DNA of 64,000 nt from Cadophora sp. MPI-SDFR-AT-0126 (GCA_020747065.1 JAGMVK010000004.1:2232001-2296000); one strand, 5' to 3'; numbered from the stretch's first letter, positions 25,709-37,760 are shown. Numbers and translations are program-made. Notes: generated from the sequence alone by a model not told the origin.

Positions 25709-26565
25709 ATGCTAATTCCGATAAAGTGGTGCGTTGGTCGGGACGAGCAAGCGGATTGGTGTCCAGCACTTGCGAAAGGAGATTTGCAGGACCGAATCAA
25801 AATCAGAAGAACCATCGAAACTGAGGAAGAGGAAGAGGAGCAGGAGCCTGTGGTCGATGACGATGAATGCTTTAAGGGAATGACCCAAGCGGAAATTACT
25901 GCTCAAAAGGCACAATGGGCATTCGATCGGGAGCAACCTCGCGAGCCAGATTTATCTACCACTCGTGCTACTTTCGAATGGGCAATTTCGAGGCGGGCGG
26001 AATGTGCGATCTGGCTAGTGAGCTAGCTGAGAAAGAGCTTCCTGCCTACAGACCATTTGGCAACTTTGTAGAGCCCGAGCCGAACGCCATCATGAACTCA
26101 TATATCCGGCACGGATATGGGGACCAAGAAGATGACCTGGAAGTGTTCTACAAGAAAGACTTGGTGGACGATACTGGAAACCCATTTCTAGGCTTTTGGT
26201 TCTGGGTGGGATAGCTGGATGGTCAGTTATTTCCACTGTACGGATCGGCTAAGTTGAGGTCCGGGCTTGAGGGATGCGAACCGGCTAAGATGAGCGAGGC
26301 TGAAGAGCTGAGGTTGATGAATGATGTGCCCGAGCCGTATGACGCGCTTGACTCCGACGTAGAGATGATGGGCGGTTCTGGAGAGCAGAGAGCTAGCCAC
26401 GGCGTACCTACAACGTATCTGCCGAATGATCTAAACACAAAGAGTTCAGACGATAACAGTTCTGGACTCGAGGATTCTGAGGAAGGCGATGGGGATGTCG
26501 TTAGAAAGTTCCCACTTTCTACTCGTGTACGGCCTAGTGAGAACCACTTAGATCTCAAATTTTGA
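25709..26565 (+). CDS. Doubtful acidic protein gene, model uncertain
   Basis: The composition looks coding: an acidic run of Glu around 25830-25850, then charged, non-repetitive sequence. The frame from the ATG at 25709 runs to a TAG at 26024-26026. A second frame, overlapping it, continues from about 26020 (EKELPAYRPFGNF) to a stop at 26212. A 48-nt intron (26206-26253, GTGGGA...AAG) would remove that stop and keep phase into the last frame, ending at 26565. The first shift could be an intron 25965-26026 with a weak GTGCTA donor, or a frameshift. I recognise no family. It may be a real lineage-specific gene or a decayed one. Confidence 0.35.
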
Positions 26566-27260
26566 CATTCTCATATTTGTTTCCTTCTCTTACCAGATCT
26601 TTGTTTTATCATTACTTTCAATTACTCATGGCGTGCATGGCATGGGGCAAGCATCGAATGTATTCTTGTGTGTTCATGAACCAGCGCGAGATACTAGTTG
26701 ATTTCATCTGAGGAAGTGGTACAGCGCCTTGAAGGAAATATGAGTCAATCATTGTTCAAAGACAGATCTATCGCCTGATGCATTTGCACATTTTTGACAC
26801 CATCTCATCTAAATCAAACTCTCGATCTACCACCGATCTCGCTTCTAACATTTTCCCCCTTTCTTTATCACGACAATGAAGCTTGCCGATATCAACAAGC
26901 AAGAAGTATCCTCCCTACCAGAAAAGACAAATTCGATCACACGCTTCGAATCCCCAGGAGAACGAAGCAAGAGACCGGTCCAGTCTTAAGTGGCTGAAAA
27001 TGTGGCTTCCTGGTTCGTCTTGGCAACAAAGTCCCATCCAGAGCCATTAGCCACCTGGCTGCCACTTGCTTGCGGTTCACAACCTCATAGGTGGTGTTTC
27101 ATGAACAAGGACCACCACACCAAATACAGCTTTTGACTTTTCCAGCCGCACTGCAACCCACCATTATCACGACGCTGAGGTGTTAAGAGTTAAGAGAATC
27201 GCATTTCCAAAATGCAACCTTCTCTCTGCCATCATCCCCGACTTCGATTGCAGCGTCAAA
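26566..27260. other. Intergenic, upstream of membrane protein gene
   Basis: Nothing coding is supported. Probably promoter and leader of the gene starting at 27261; C-rich pyrimidine stretches lie at 26810-26880. Confidence 0.5.
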
Positions 27261-29150
27261 ATGGACAAAACTACTTACCATTCCGTCCACGAGCATTCCT
27301 CAAGCAGTAATCAAGGATCGTCCGCCGGTGCATCACGCATGCGTGGTCGAACCGGCGATATTCTCTTCGCATTCTCACTCATGACCATTCCCATGTCTAT
27401 ATTCTCGGCTCTGCTTCTGGGACTGATTTTCTACTTCAAAGTCACGCCCAGCGAGTCTGGATCAACAGACCTCCAAGTCGATCTCCCAATTCAAGGAAAT
27501 GTTATCTATGTGGATATTAGCGCTACAACACTGACTACTGTCGCATCATGGAGCAGTACGATCGCACCCATCCTCGTCGGATGTGCGATTACCCTGATTT
27601 CATATCCAGTCGCGAAACAAATTTTGAGGGCGGGCCAGACGAGAAGAACAGACAGACTGCCTACCCCATTTCAACTGTCTTTGATGTTGAAAATGGTTAC
27701 TAGTGGGTCACCACAAGCCCTTTGGAACTGGTGGCAGTATTTTTGGGGTTGGCGAGGGAAGAAGGAAACTCAGGGAAAGCCAATGAGGTTGATGACTTCG
27801 ATTCTCATCATTGGATTGGCTCTTAGGTGAGTCGACTTCTCGGAAATTGACATGAGTCTGGACTTGGGTTGATCGAGTCCCAGTACTTTGGTCTTTGCAG
27901 CGGACACCTGGTTTCACTTCACTACCAAAACGATCAACTTAACTCAGGTCTACCCAATCACGACATCGTTGAACACCAGCGTTGGGCTCATCCCTGATTG
28001 TTATCATGTCAACGAGACTTTTCAAGGCGGCTGTACTCTGAACCCGGGAGGCTCAACGACCTTCTTGATGCAGGGCCCCCAGACCCAAAGCGTCATAGCG
28101 AATCTCTCCACTACCATGAGAGTCAACACCCTCGCTTCCGAGAAAGACGTATTTACCTACGTTGGCAATCCTCCAAAAGCTGCATTGCAGAATGTTGACT
28201 ACAAATCCCACACCTGGGGCCTGAAGACCGAATGTGCGCCAGTGACATCACAATGTGTCGACGAGGCCTCAATTAGTGGAACCAGCCTTCGATATAAATG
28301 TCCATTTGCAATGGAAGGATCAATCTCGACAGAAGCTGGCACAGCATTTCAGAATCAATACCGGATGACTTACTTCGAGGACTCCACCGCGTCCTCCAAC
28401 TCTACGTCGTCCGTAGATCTCACCAATCCATACTTCTTTGGTGCAATAAGCTTGGTCAATCAGAACATTGGACACAATCCAGCCATGATGGATGATCCTG
28501 AGATAACGAGTACCACCCATGGAGCAGATGTGTTCGTCCTCTTTTGCAACACCACAGTCTATGACGTGGAATATACATCGATCAACGGGAGTATCACTGA
28601 ATTTAACGCAACCCCCGCCAACAGTACACTCACCAATATAGTCCAAGGCACCCAACAGCACACTAAAGTGGGCGACCCAACCTTAATCCAAGATGCTGCC
28701 ATTGCCGCACTGGTCAGCAGCGACTCCCAGGGGGTAGCAGACTACTTCGCCATGTCTTACAGTCAAGTCGCACTCGGTATCGCATCAGCAGCATTCACAC
28801 CCCAAGCTGCCATACAAGCTCAAAGACGTGAGACCATGCTTGTGGCCAAAGTACCGATCGCACCACTGGCTTGCCTATTAATCGCCAATCTCTCTTTGGT
28901 GCTGTTGGGGATTGTGTTGATGATCATTGCAGCAGTAGCAGCAAGAGGAGAGACGAGAGAAGTGCAAGCGAGGTTGAGTGTGGCGGGCCTGGTAGCTGCG
29001 CAATTTGAAGGGAGGCGCGCCGAGAGAGTCGTAGAGAAGGTGGAGGATCTTTTTGAGGAAAAAGAGGGCGTCAGCGGCTCGGGACCACGAGTGGGCGTAG
29101 TGAGAAATGTGAGTGGTGGGTGGGGATTTGGTGTTTGGAGGGGCGATTGA
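27261..29150 (+). CDS. Fungal multi-spanning membrane protein, function unknown
   Basis: Exons 27261-27826 and 27884-29150 (intron 57 nt, acceptor CCCAG) encode 610 aa. The phase excludes the nearer-looking acceptor TTTGCAG at 27900. Hydrophobic segments: about residues 35-60 (ending LIFYFKV), 90-115 (TIAPILVGCAITLIS), one spanning the splice (SILIIGLALSTLVFAADTWFHF), and one near the C-terminus (LLIANLSLVLLGIVLMIIAAVAA). Between the third and fourth is a large loop of about 330 residues with many Asn-X-Ser/Thr sites and several Cys, so it is probably extracytoplasmic. A charged cytoplasmic tail follows. This architecture recurs in large uncharacterised families of filamentous ascomycetes. 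No enzymatic motif seen. The ATG is the first one in frame. Confidence 0.8.
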
Positions 29151-30069
29151 GTTGACCCAGAGTGATGATGACCCAGATGAAAATCTTTTCTCTTTGTTGT
29201 TGTCCCGCTAAGCGAGAATTCCAGGGATGGATGAGCGTCTGTTTCAACCTTTTGAACCCAAGCCTTGATATTGATCCCATCTCAATGTTCGTGCATCGTG
29301 CAGCCATTTCTGAATTTCCACACTCCCACTAAAAATACCACATGTTTTAAAAATCCAGATTGCGACCGGACTATCGTCAAATCGGACCTAGCAAGAAAGA
29401 GCCATATCCCGAATAACGTCCCTTATCGCAACAACGTTTGAGCCGCGGGGTGAAAGCTCTCATCTCCTAAACATGGCTTGTTACGACATCCGATGCATGT
29501 ATAGTTCTGACATCAATGTAGCATAGTCTTGATATCTTGGTAGGAGACAAGCTCTTTGCATTGGAAGCCAATCTTTGCAGAGGCTCTCTACTATGCCGAA
29601 AGACAAAGAGGATTTGCAGTCCCGACAATTGAGAGGGGTGAAGTGCTCGTTGGCATTCCGAAAGAGCCGCAGATGCTTCTCGAGGTCTGACATTGCTTTC
29701 GAATATGTTGGGTGAAAATGTGTGTGAAGAGGTCCGAAAAGCGTGGCGTTGCCACTTGGCGCCAGATTCGACTGGCTGGTGAAAAATGACATCAAATCTT
29801 ATGGGAAGGGAAGTAGAGGGAAAGATACACTCATTCGAGCAAACGGGAGCATTATTATCATCCCAAATAACGTCAACACGACCGACAAAGTTAGCAAAAT
29901 AGAATAGGAGGGTCGAAGCAGTCCTGAAAGAGAAGTTCGGAATCGAAATTAGAAGAGCCTCCGAATTGGATGTAGCAAGGTAGTGTTGACTCAAGCTGTA
30001 TATTTTGGGTGTTAAAGTTGCTTCGCTTCAGCGCGTGAAGTTCTGGGTATCATGCATTCAAACATTGCT
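29151..30069. other. Convergent intergenic region
   Basis: The membrane-protein gene ends at left and the minus-strand DUF3245-like gene ends at right. The minus-strand frame 29467-29994 (175 codons) shows no motif and has codon use unlike neighbours (Ser/His/Arg-rich). No gene supported. Confidence 0.5.
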
Positions 30070-30960
30070 CTACACTTTGGCGGCCAATTCTGCCTCCCTC
30101 AATTTCTTCAGCTTCTTCTTTTCTTTCTTCTTCAACCTTCTCCGTTCCTTGGCATCCATACCGTCCTCCTTCAGACTTGCCAGGACTTCTGTCTGGCTAG
30201 AAGGTCCAGTCATGCCATTGGAAACCTTGGATTTCGCTTGGTTCGTCTTATCCGTGACAGTATCCTTATGCTCATCCTTCCCAGTATCACCGTCTTCATC
30301 CGAGTCGATCATAAGTTCCTTGTCCTTCGTGTTGCCAGCCTGGATGCTCTTTCCTTTCTCCACTCGACTGAACGCCTTGTTTTGTGATCCATCCTTACTG
30401 ACTTCTTTTGCGGGCTCAGATTTTTCAGCCTCTAATTTGCGCTTCTTCGATTTATTTTCGTGTCTTCGCTCATCGGACTCCGAGTCTGAATTAGCGACCT
30501 GTTTAGCTACCACGACAGGTACCGCGTTTGGACGACCATTGAGTTTCTTCGCCCTTCCCAAGCTAGACCGCCCTTCCTCTTCGTCACTACTTTGTTCCCT
30601 CATTGCCCGCTTCGCACTTGCAGCTTTTTCCTCCGCATCTCGTGCCTTGCTAGCTTTCAAGCCTTTGGTCGAAAGCAGCTTGGCGCGAAGTGCTTTCTTG
30701 CCCTGTTCAGATTCGTTGACGAGGAAGTGGGCAGGTATGGCAGCTCCTACGCCGAGATATGGTGGTGCGCTTCGAAAGAGAGCAGCATCTTCGGCATCTA
30801 ACTCTTCCTGTGTCTTCTCTGGCTCGAGGCGCGAGGACGAAGCTGTCCATGACTTAACGAGTGCTTCCCGCTTTGCCATTGCGACTGCAAGACGGTTCGA
30901 GATAACTGCCAGCTCATCTTTGGATGCCTTGGCAGATTTGAGAGGTTCATCGGGGGCCAT
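30070..30960 (-). CDS. DUF3245-like nuclear/nucleolar protein
   Basis: Single exon, 296 aa. The N-terminal 95 residues carry the block I place in the fungal DUF3245 family: ALVKSWTASSSR, EEDA-type acidic spacer, then FRSAPPYLGVGAAIP. The rest is low-complexity, highly charged sequence with Lys-rich and Ser-Asp/Glu patches (SSDEEEG, DSDEDGD), ending in a Lys/Arg-rich coiled segment at about 270-290. Such composition is typical of nucleolar or chromatin-associated proteins; the function of the family is not known. It sits head-to-head with LSC2, with 249 nt between the two start codons. Confidence 0.75.
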   Translation of the reverse strand: MAPDEPLKSAKASKDELAVISNRLAVAMAKREALVKSWTASSSRLEPEKTQEELDAEDAALFRSAPPYLGVGAAIPAHFLVNESEQGKKALRAKLLSTKGLKASKARDAEEKAASAKRAMREQSSDEEEGRSSLGRAKKLNGRPNAVPVVVAKQVANSDSESDERRHENKSKKRKLEAEKSEPAKEVSKDGSQNKAFSRVEKGKSIQAGNTKDKELMIDSDEDGDTGKDEHKDTVTDKTNQAKSKVSNGMTGPSSQTEVLASLKEDGMDAKERRRLKKKEKKKLKKLREAELAAKV

Positions 30961-31209
30961 TTTTTTGGTCGGAATTGCGAAATGTCACAATGGACATCCT
31001 GTGAAGTTAAGCTTCAACATTTCGAAGTTGTCGCGAAGGTAAAAATTACACGTGCTAAACAATGCCAAGTTTTTCCGTTCCGTCGCGGCTGCCGTAGCCA
31101 GAAAGCTCTCCATCCCGTCTCAATCCGAAAAGACCAAGAAACTCTCGAATCCATTCCAAACCCTCCTTTTTCCAATTGACGGCACTGTGTAACTTACACC
31201 TCCGTCATT

Positions 31210-32704
31210 ATGTTCAAGCTCGCACGAAGCAGGCCCTTTGCGGCTGCATTTAAGCCAAGCAAGGTGAACAAGCCCCGGTCCCAAAATCCCGTTCTCTGGC
31301 GAGCGAGATGCTAACAGCTCAAGGTCTACTCGCCGTCGCGATTAGCTGGTGTTGCACAACAAAAGCGAGCTTTGAGCATACACGAGTACCTATCTGCGGA
31401 TCTCTTGAGACAGGTATGCCAATCGATGCTCACTGGACTGATAAGAAGCTTATACAAGACAGTATGGCATTGGTGTTCCCCAAGGCTCAGTTGCAACAAC
31501 TGCTGCCGAAGCTGAAGCCATCGCGAAGAAGATTGGCGGAGATGATATGGTTATCAAGGCACAGGTTCTCGCTGGTGGACGAGGAAAGGGCACATTCGAC
31601 AATGGATTGAAAGGAGGTGTTCGCGTTATCTACTCTCCAACTGAGGCCAAGATGTTTGCAGACCAAATGATCGGCCACAAGCTTGTCACAAAGCAAACAG
31701 GTGCCCAAGGTCGTCTCTGCAATTCTGTCTACATCTGCGAGCGTAAATTCGCTCGTCGCGAATTCTACTTGGCAATTTTGATGGATCGTGGATCCCAGGG
31801 GCCAGTTATCGTGTCCTCATCGCAGGGAGGTATGGATATCGAGACTGTTGCAAAGGAAAACCCAAGCGCCATCACCACTACGTATATCGATATCCACAAG
31901 GGTGTTACCGATGATATCGCCCGAAAAATTGCTACTGATCTCGGATTTAGCGAGCAATGTATCGAGGACGCCAAGGACACAATCCAGAAGCTCTACAAGA
32001 TCTTCATGGAGAAAGATGCCACCCAAATCGAGATCAACCCTCTCTCGGAGACATCTGACCACAAGGTTCTTGCAATGGATGCCAAGCTTGGATTCGACGA
32101 CAATGCCGAGTTCCGCCAAAAGGAGATTTTCTCATGGCGCGATACCACTCAAGAAGATGCTGATGAGGTCAAGGCCGCTGAGAGCGGATTAAACTTCATC
32201 AAGTTGGGAGGTGACATTGGCTGCCTGGTCAACGGTGCCGGTCTTGCTATGGCTACCATGGATATCATTAAGCTGAATGGAGGAGAGCCAGCAAATTTCC
32301 TCGATGTTGGAGGTGGAGCTACACCTCAGGCCATCCGTGAGGCATTCACCCTCATTACCAGTGATCCTAAGGTTACTGCTATCTTCGTCAACATTTTCGG
32401 AGGTATCGTCAGATGTGATGCTATTGCTCAGGGTCTCATCAGCGTTGTCGAGAGCATGAACCTCAGCATCCCGATTATCGCCAGATTGCAGGGAACAAAC
32501 ATGGAGGCTGCACAGAAATTGATCAACGATGCTGGTCTTAAGATATTCTCTATTGATGACCTACAGAACGCCGCCGAAAAAGCTGTACAATTTTCGAAGG
32601 TTGTAAAGATGGGTACGTCTCCAGTCTCCCCGAATCAAAACAATCCCTAACAAGAAGCAGCTCGTGACATTGATGTGGGAGTTGAATTCTCTCTTGGTAT
32701 TTGA
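31210..32704 (+). CDS. LSC2: Succinyl-CoA ligase beta subunit, mitochondrial
   Basis: Beta subunit of the TCA-cycle enzyme that converts succinyl-CoA to succinate with nucleotide triphosphate formation. Exons 31210-31263, 31324-31413, 31463-32612 and 32661-32704 encode 445 aa, all in phase. The first 18 residues are basic and lack acidic residues, as in a mitochondrial presequence. ATP-grasp part: ALSIHEYLSADLLRQ, VIKAQVLAGGRGKGTF, QIEINPLSE and AMDAKLGFDDNAEFR. The ligase part has NGAGLAMATMD, FLDVGGGA and IFGGIVRCDAIAQG, and ends GVEFSLGI. The last small exon replaces a false reading that would run on through the intron to a stop at 32648. Confidence 0.96.
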
Positions 32705-33651
32705 GCGGTCTTTGCCATTTGGTGCGTTTCCTTGTGTATTGATTCCCTCGTCACTAGATGACTGGCGAGTATGTATAATGCAACCGTTCTTGTGCCACCA
32801 CCAATCTTGGTCTTACTTGATAGCTTTTTTTGCTGTGATTTTTGACGCATTTGCTAAGATTGAATCATTCCCTTTGCATTTGGTTCTGTTTCTTGCGGAA
32901 ATCCGTTTGCTTAGTTTCCTATCTTTTAAAGTTTCCAAGGGTTTGGGCAAGTTGCCATAGCCCACAACTCCTGGATATCCTAGGCTACCTGTCTAATTTA
33001 TGATCACCATTACTTGGGGGGAATGGTTATGGGATTTCGGATTTTTCTCGAAGTCAGTCACGTGGTGTTTGACTGCAGGTCAAACCTCGTGTTTGATGCG
33101 GCTCACAAGAATTGTGCTGCATACAAAGTTCACGGCGTACACTATCCCAGAGGGCATTCCATATGACTCACCCGATGCCCAAAAAGGAGGTAAGACACTC
33201 CACCTGCACACAGTCCAAGCGTCACATGACGACCTATCTAGGCATCACCCCCAATCAAGCACAACAAGAATGGCCAATCAGGAAACGTGCAAACTAGACT
33301 CAGGTCACTCTTTAATAGGAGTAATAAGTATAATAAGATACAAGCATGCCCATATTTCGCAGGTATTGTTGATGCATTCAACGGGACGGGTTTCAGTAGG
33401 TTTCGGTTAGTATTGAGAGTCACTATTGCCATTGTTGGCGGCCTTCTACGGCCTCCTATTGTCTTTATGACGGAAGCGAGATGCAGCTGCACAACCGTGC
33501 CGATATGTTTTCTACAAGTTGGGGAGTTTCTCTTTCTTTCTTTCCTGCACGAAACAGCGTCGGAGTCTTTCAATTTTCTGCAAGTCTTGATTCAGAATCA
33601 TCATCACATACACCGTTCCCACTCAATTCATCGTTTCACAGTCACAACACA
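32705..33651. other. Intergenic: LSC2 to membrane protein gene
   Basis: Contains the LSC2 3' flank and the upstream region of the gene at 33652. Frames in 33000-33410 are short and motif-free. No gene supported. Confidence 0.5.
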
Positions 33652-34452
33652 ATGGCGGCGTACGGCGACGAGTTGGCTGATGCTTTCAGTGGCTTGAACA
33701 TTTCGTCCTCCCGAAACCCTCTTCCCGACAATCTCGTTGGCTCCTTCACTTCTCTTCATATCTCTGATCACCAAGAAAGTGTCCCCCAAGATCGCTACTC
33801 CTACCGACAACACGGCCAGTATCGCCAAGCTCATCAAACCATCAAGCAATACCAATTTCAGCGCTTCGAAGCCCGAGCACCAGCTCCAGGACCTGCCGAC
33901 GTAATGGATTGGGAGCGGACCTACGACCCCTACCATCCCTTCCAATCGTCCCTCCTCCAACATCCCCAATCTCCCCCACCAAGACCCTACAAACCAAAGC
34001 GGTCCAAGGACAACCCGAGCCCGTACTGGCTCGAACAAGCTCCCTTCTATGAGCCGCCAACTAGATCCGATCCTTTCGCAAGGCCAGACGAAGTCCTGGT
34101 ACCAAGTCACGCCGAAATCGCCTGGAACACGGCATCTTATCTCTTCTCTCCCATCCTCTCCCCTCTCCTCTCCACCTTCACCACCACCATCGCCATCCTC
34201 ATCGCCATCATCAGACTCATCGTTTACTGGACTGTCGTCGCTCCTTGGAAGGCCTGGAGCACCTTCTGCCAAGAAATCGGCTTCCTTGGGTTGGTGGCGT
34301 GCTGGTTGGCTCTGTATATCGTGCACTTCTTGCCATCGTGGGGACGTGCGGTGGTGGAGATTGTGAAGGAACCAGAGCCTCTCTACGTGATGTTTGTCGC
34401 TGGGCGAGACGCGATTGGGCGGGGACCGGTGGTGACATCTGGCCAATTCTAA
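33652..34452 (+). CDS. Predicted membrane protein, function unknown
   Basis: Single exon, 266 aa. The start ATG follows CACA and gives MAAYGDELADAF; an open frame continues upstream but with lower-quality sequence. Residues 1-155 are hydrophilic and Pro/Gln/Tyr-rich (PPPRPYKPKRSKD). Two hydrophobic segments follow: about 165-195 (SPLLSTFTTTIAILIAIIRLIVYW) and about 212-232 (GFLGLVACWLALYIVHFL). The C-terminal 30 residues are hydrophilic. I do not recognise the family. The long frame on the opposite strand over the same interval is a shadow of this one. Confidence 0.7.
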   Translation: MAAYGDELADAFSGLNISSSRNPLPDNLVGSFTSLHISDHQESVPQDRYSYRQHGQYRQAHQTIKQYQFQRFEARAPAPGPADVMDWERTYDPYHPFQSSLLQHPQSPPPRPYKPKRSKDNPSPYWLEQAPFYEPPTRSDPFARPDEVLVPSHAEIAWNTASYLFSPILSPLLSTFTTTIAILIAIIRLIVYWTVVAPWKAWSTFCQEIGFLGLVACWLALYIVHFLPSWGRAVVEIVKEPEPLYVMFVAGRDAIGRGPVVTSGQF

Positions 34453-34707
34453 GGTGGTGTCGGATTGTCTGCTTGCTTTCTCTGCGGGTTGGGACGGTGT
34501 TAGAAGAGGGGCTGTGGCGCTTCAAGGGAGAGCTGGGCTCAAAGTTTGCTGCTGCTCGTTGGTTTGTGTACTTGTGTCGTGTCTTCGGACACTAGAATGC
34601 AATGGACTGCGTTCTTCCCTGGCTAATGACATGGTCTATAATGACATCTGTGAGAACTCTTCATTTGAAGATATTTGATTTTGCTGTTGAAAATAAGTCT
34701 ATATTGC

Positions 34708-35845
34708 CTAAGTACATGCGGGTGACACCAAAATATTGCCTAGACCAGTCAGCGAAAAACTCAGAACTCGGAGCAGAGCACTCACCTCCATCCGGATATA
34801 CAACTTGCCCATTCAGGAATACCCCCCCAGGACCAGCAAGGAACAAGATACAAGCCCCCATATCCGTATCGTGTCCATACCTCCCCGCCGGATTACTCGC
34901 CTTACTATCCAACTCACTCTTCTGATGCTCATTACTGCTTCCCGCTGTCATCTCCGACGGAAACACACCCGGTGCGATCGAATTAACTCTGACCTTCGCC
35001 TCCACGAACGTGGTCGCCATCATCCTCGTCAAATGCAAAAACGCGGCTTTAGATGAAGCGTAAGCGAATTGCCCGTTACTACTGCCTTTCATGACGCCGG
35101 AAATGCTGGTGATGTTCACGATGCTGGGGGAGAAGCCGGGGGTACTGTTGAGGGATTTGGAGAGGAGGGGGAGAAAGCCTGCGGTAACGAAGAATTGCGA
35201 TGTTACGTTCGTGGAGAATGTATCTGCCCAGGCTTGGGGTTCAGATTTCATGAGGTGGTCGGAGAGGGATTGTGCGGACTGGTGACCATTAGATCTGTGG
35301 TCTTCTGCAGCATGTAGAACTGAGAAATTCTAACCTTGAAGTCCGGCTTGCCGTTCGAATATTTGGTGTTGTCATCTCGTGCAATCCCAGCGTTGTTGAC
35401 TAGAAGATGAATTCCCTGCGACTCTTTGGACTCAACTTCCTTGACGAGTCTCATGATCTCGTCTTTCTTAGTGATATCTCCAGGAAGACTAAAACCACAT
35501 CAGTAGCCAATAGCTAAGGAATGGAAGTCTGAAAACACACGGAATGATTTTTCCTGGTCCTGTATTATATTTCTCCGCGACAGTGTTCAAAGCTTCTTCA
35601 CGACGTCCGGTGATGTAGACTTTTGCACCATTGGCCACCAAAGCCTGTGTGATCATAAGTCCAATGCCTGTGCCTCCTCCAGTGACAATTGCTGAGAAAT
35701 TCGAGACATCAAATAGCTTGTTGGCTTTCAAGTCCTCGTTGTTCGCGGCTCCGGTCGCCATGGTTCGGACGGGAAGGGCTGTGCGAAGAAACTTGCTCTG
35801 ATATGCAGACGATGAGATTTTGTTTCGTGAAAGAGTTCTAAGCAT
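34708..35845 (-). CDS. Short-chain dehydrogenase/reductase (SDR)
   Basis: Classical NAD(P)-dependent SDR; substrate unknown. Four exons on the minus strand: 35845-35541, 35488-35335, 35278-34786 and 34739-34708, encoding 327 aa. Cofactor motif VTGGGTGIG near residues 53-61, NNAG at about 130, active-site SITSISG-type Ser with YASSK, and the C-terminal block ending VVYPDGG then NILVSP. The final 32-nt exon restores that usual SDR ending; reading on without the last intron gives an unrelated tail. The first about 28 residues are basic and Ser-rich, and a second Met follows (MATGAANN), so alternative starts could give mitochondrial and cytosolic forms (inference). Confidence 0.9.
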
Positions 35846-36376
35846 GCTTGCTTGAATTTAATGAATTGAGGAGAAGTAGGAAAAGATACAAGACTTCAAA
35901 AGTATTTATGTACTGTAAGTCGTTGACGCTTGCATACGATCATGACGTCGCTATTTTTGGGTCACAAAGCTGTCAGAACTAGAAGACGATCAACTCGAGC
36001 AATCAGAGAAACCATGCACAGGGAATTGTAATTAGGCTGAATAGCATAAATACTGTCCGGGCTTGAGTGACATAAGCTATAGAGATTCCGAAAATAAATA
36101 TTCATGGAGAATAGCTCTGAAGCTTCAAGGCGTCGGAGTCACCCCTGTTCTCCGGGACTGAGACTCCTCCACATTCACGTAAATGCTGACCAGAATATTT
36201 ATTCCCTAACGCTCCATGGGTAAAGACTTCTTAACTCCCACTGTGAGTCTCATTCGTCGTTGAGGTTCATGATGACAGCCTTGCGAGCCTCGTGAAGTGC
36301 AGCATCTCTTGTGCCGAGGTCCATTGAACGAACAACTCCATCCACTCGCAGAAGCAGCAATTAACTCCATATCACC
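35846..36376. other. Divergent promoter: SDR / Nudix gene
   Basis: The two flanking genes start at either edge and point away from each other, so this 531-nt stretch holds both promoters. Short frames only. Confidence 0.6.
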
Positions 36377-37760
36377 ATGCCAGAACAAGCAGCGGACCCA
36401 AAAACACAAGACTTAATAAGAGCTTTCCAGGAAACCCTGACTGGTCTTATCGAAAACCCATATCCGCACGTCAGCAACCCGGAAGGCTGCAAAAAGAGGG
36501 CCAGCGTTGCTTTGATCTTGAGAGTCAGGCCGCGGTACAACCACTGGCCAGAGCCTCGTTCTGGAGAAGGGAAGGAAGATGCGAAAGGCACTACGCATGA
36601 AGTTCTAGATCGTTTCTTTGCCCAGGATTGGGTCCAACATGGCGATCCAGAAGCTGTCTTTATCAAGAGAGCGGCGCGGGTGGGGGATCGATGGACCAGC
36701 CATGTAGCTCTCCCTGGCGGTAAAAGAGACCCCGAAGACGAAGATGATAAGGCTGTGGCAATTAGGGAGACTGCTGAGGAGATCGGTTTCGATCTCACAT
36801 CTCCCCATGCCTTGTTCTTAGGCAATCTTCCGGAGAGAGTAGTCAGCACATCCTGGGGCAAAGTTCCGTATGCATGCCCCCTTTTCCCGTCCATGACCGT
36901 CACTGATACTTTTGAATAGTATAATGGTACTTTGCCCTTTCATCTTCCTTTGGACCGAGCCAGAGCTCCCGCCGTTCAAATTACAGCCTACCGAAGTTGC
37001 ATCAACGCACTGGGTACCTCTCCGAATCCTACTATCACCCTCGTCGCGGACATATGAGTATGTCGATGTATCAGATCGATTTGCACGTCGAGGAGGAGCC
37101 GTCACAAAGTCTATCATAAGGTCCATTCTGGGAAAAATGCGGTTCTCTGCCATAAGATTGGTCCCTTCAGAATCTCTATACTGCAGCTCAACTGCCGAAT
37201 TCTTCCCTCCTGAAGCATTAGAATATGAGACAGCGTCAAAGGTTTCTGTAGGAAGCAGGCTGTATAGTTGGTATCTTGGAGATCATGCTGGGTCAGCGGA
37301 CAAGTCACGGCCCTTGTTGTTGTGGGGTTTGACTCTCGGCATGCTGGCTGATTTCCTCGACCAAATGCCACCACATAATGCCGTCAAGCTCTGGTCGTAC
37401 CCAACCTTTACGTCCCTTGATGTTCGATGGATAATCAACATCTTGACAGGGCCTCTCAAGAGGAGAAACATACAACGTTTACAGAATACCGGGATGGAGA
37501 ACCAGACCGCAGTGGACAGTGAAACAGAGGCAGTTGCTACTGGGGATAATCCGTGGTTCATTGGTGGACTGAGCAATGGAATGAAATCATCGAGTAAGGG
37601 GATGAATCAGACTCGATCGTATGCTGTCGGTGTTATGCTAGAAGGTTACTATGATATGGCGAGAAGGGGTATTTGGATAGCTGCCAGCTTTCGGCTACTT
37701 GCGACAGTTGCTGTAGCATTTCAACTGGTGCGAAGATACAGGTCATTTAAGAGTGGTTAA
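36377..37760 (+). CDS. CoA-diphosphatase-type Nudix hydrolase with C-terminal extension
   Basis: Exons 36377-36867 and 36920-37760 (52-nt intron) encode 443 aa. The Nudix domain spans about residues 40-215. It has the box with GGK, then REtAEEIG (residues about 114-140) preceded by ALPGGKRDPEDED, the arrangement of the Pcd1/NUDT7 group that cleaves CoA and its derivatives. The splice restores the strand leading to PFIFLWTEPELPPFKLQPTEV. The last about 180 residues are not part of the catalytic domain. They contain the hydrophobic stretch IWIAASFRLLATVAVAFQLV close to the end, a possible tail anchor. Membrane location is inference. Confidence 0.88.

Noticed and set aside
27900..27901. TTTGCAG acceptor for the second exon of the membrane protein gene
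   Set aside because: Using it breaks the frame; the CCCAG acceptor at 27883 keeps phase and completes a membrane helix.
29467..29994. 175-codon minus-strand frame
   Set aside because: No motif and composition unlike neighbouring genes; lies in a convergent 3' region.
33628..34446. 272-codon minus-strand frame opposite the membrane protein at 33652
   Set aside because: It mirrors the plus-strand gene, shows Arg/Gly/Glu-rich shadow composition and no motif, while the plus frame has clear hydrophobic helices.
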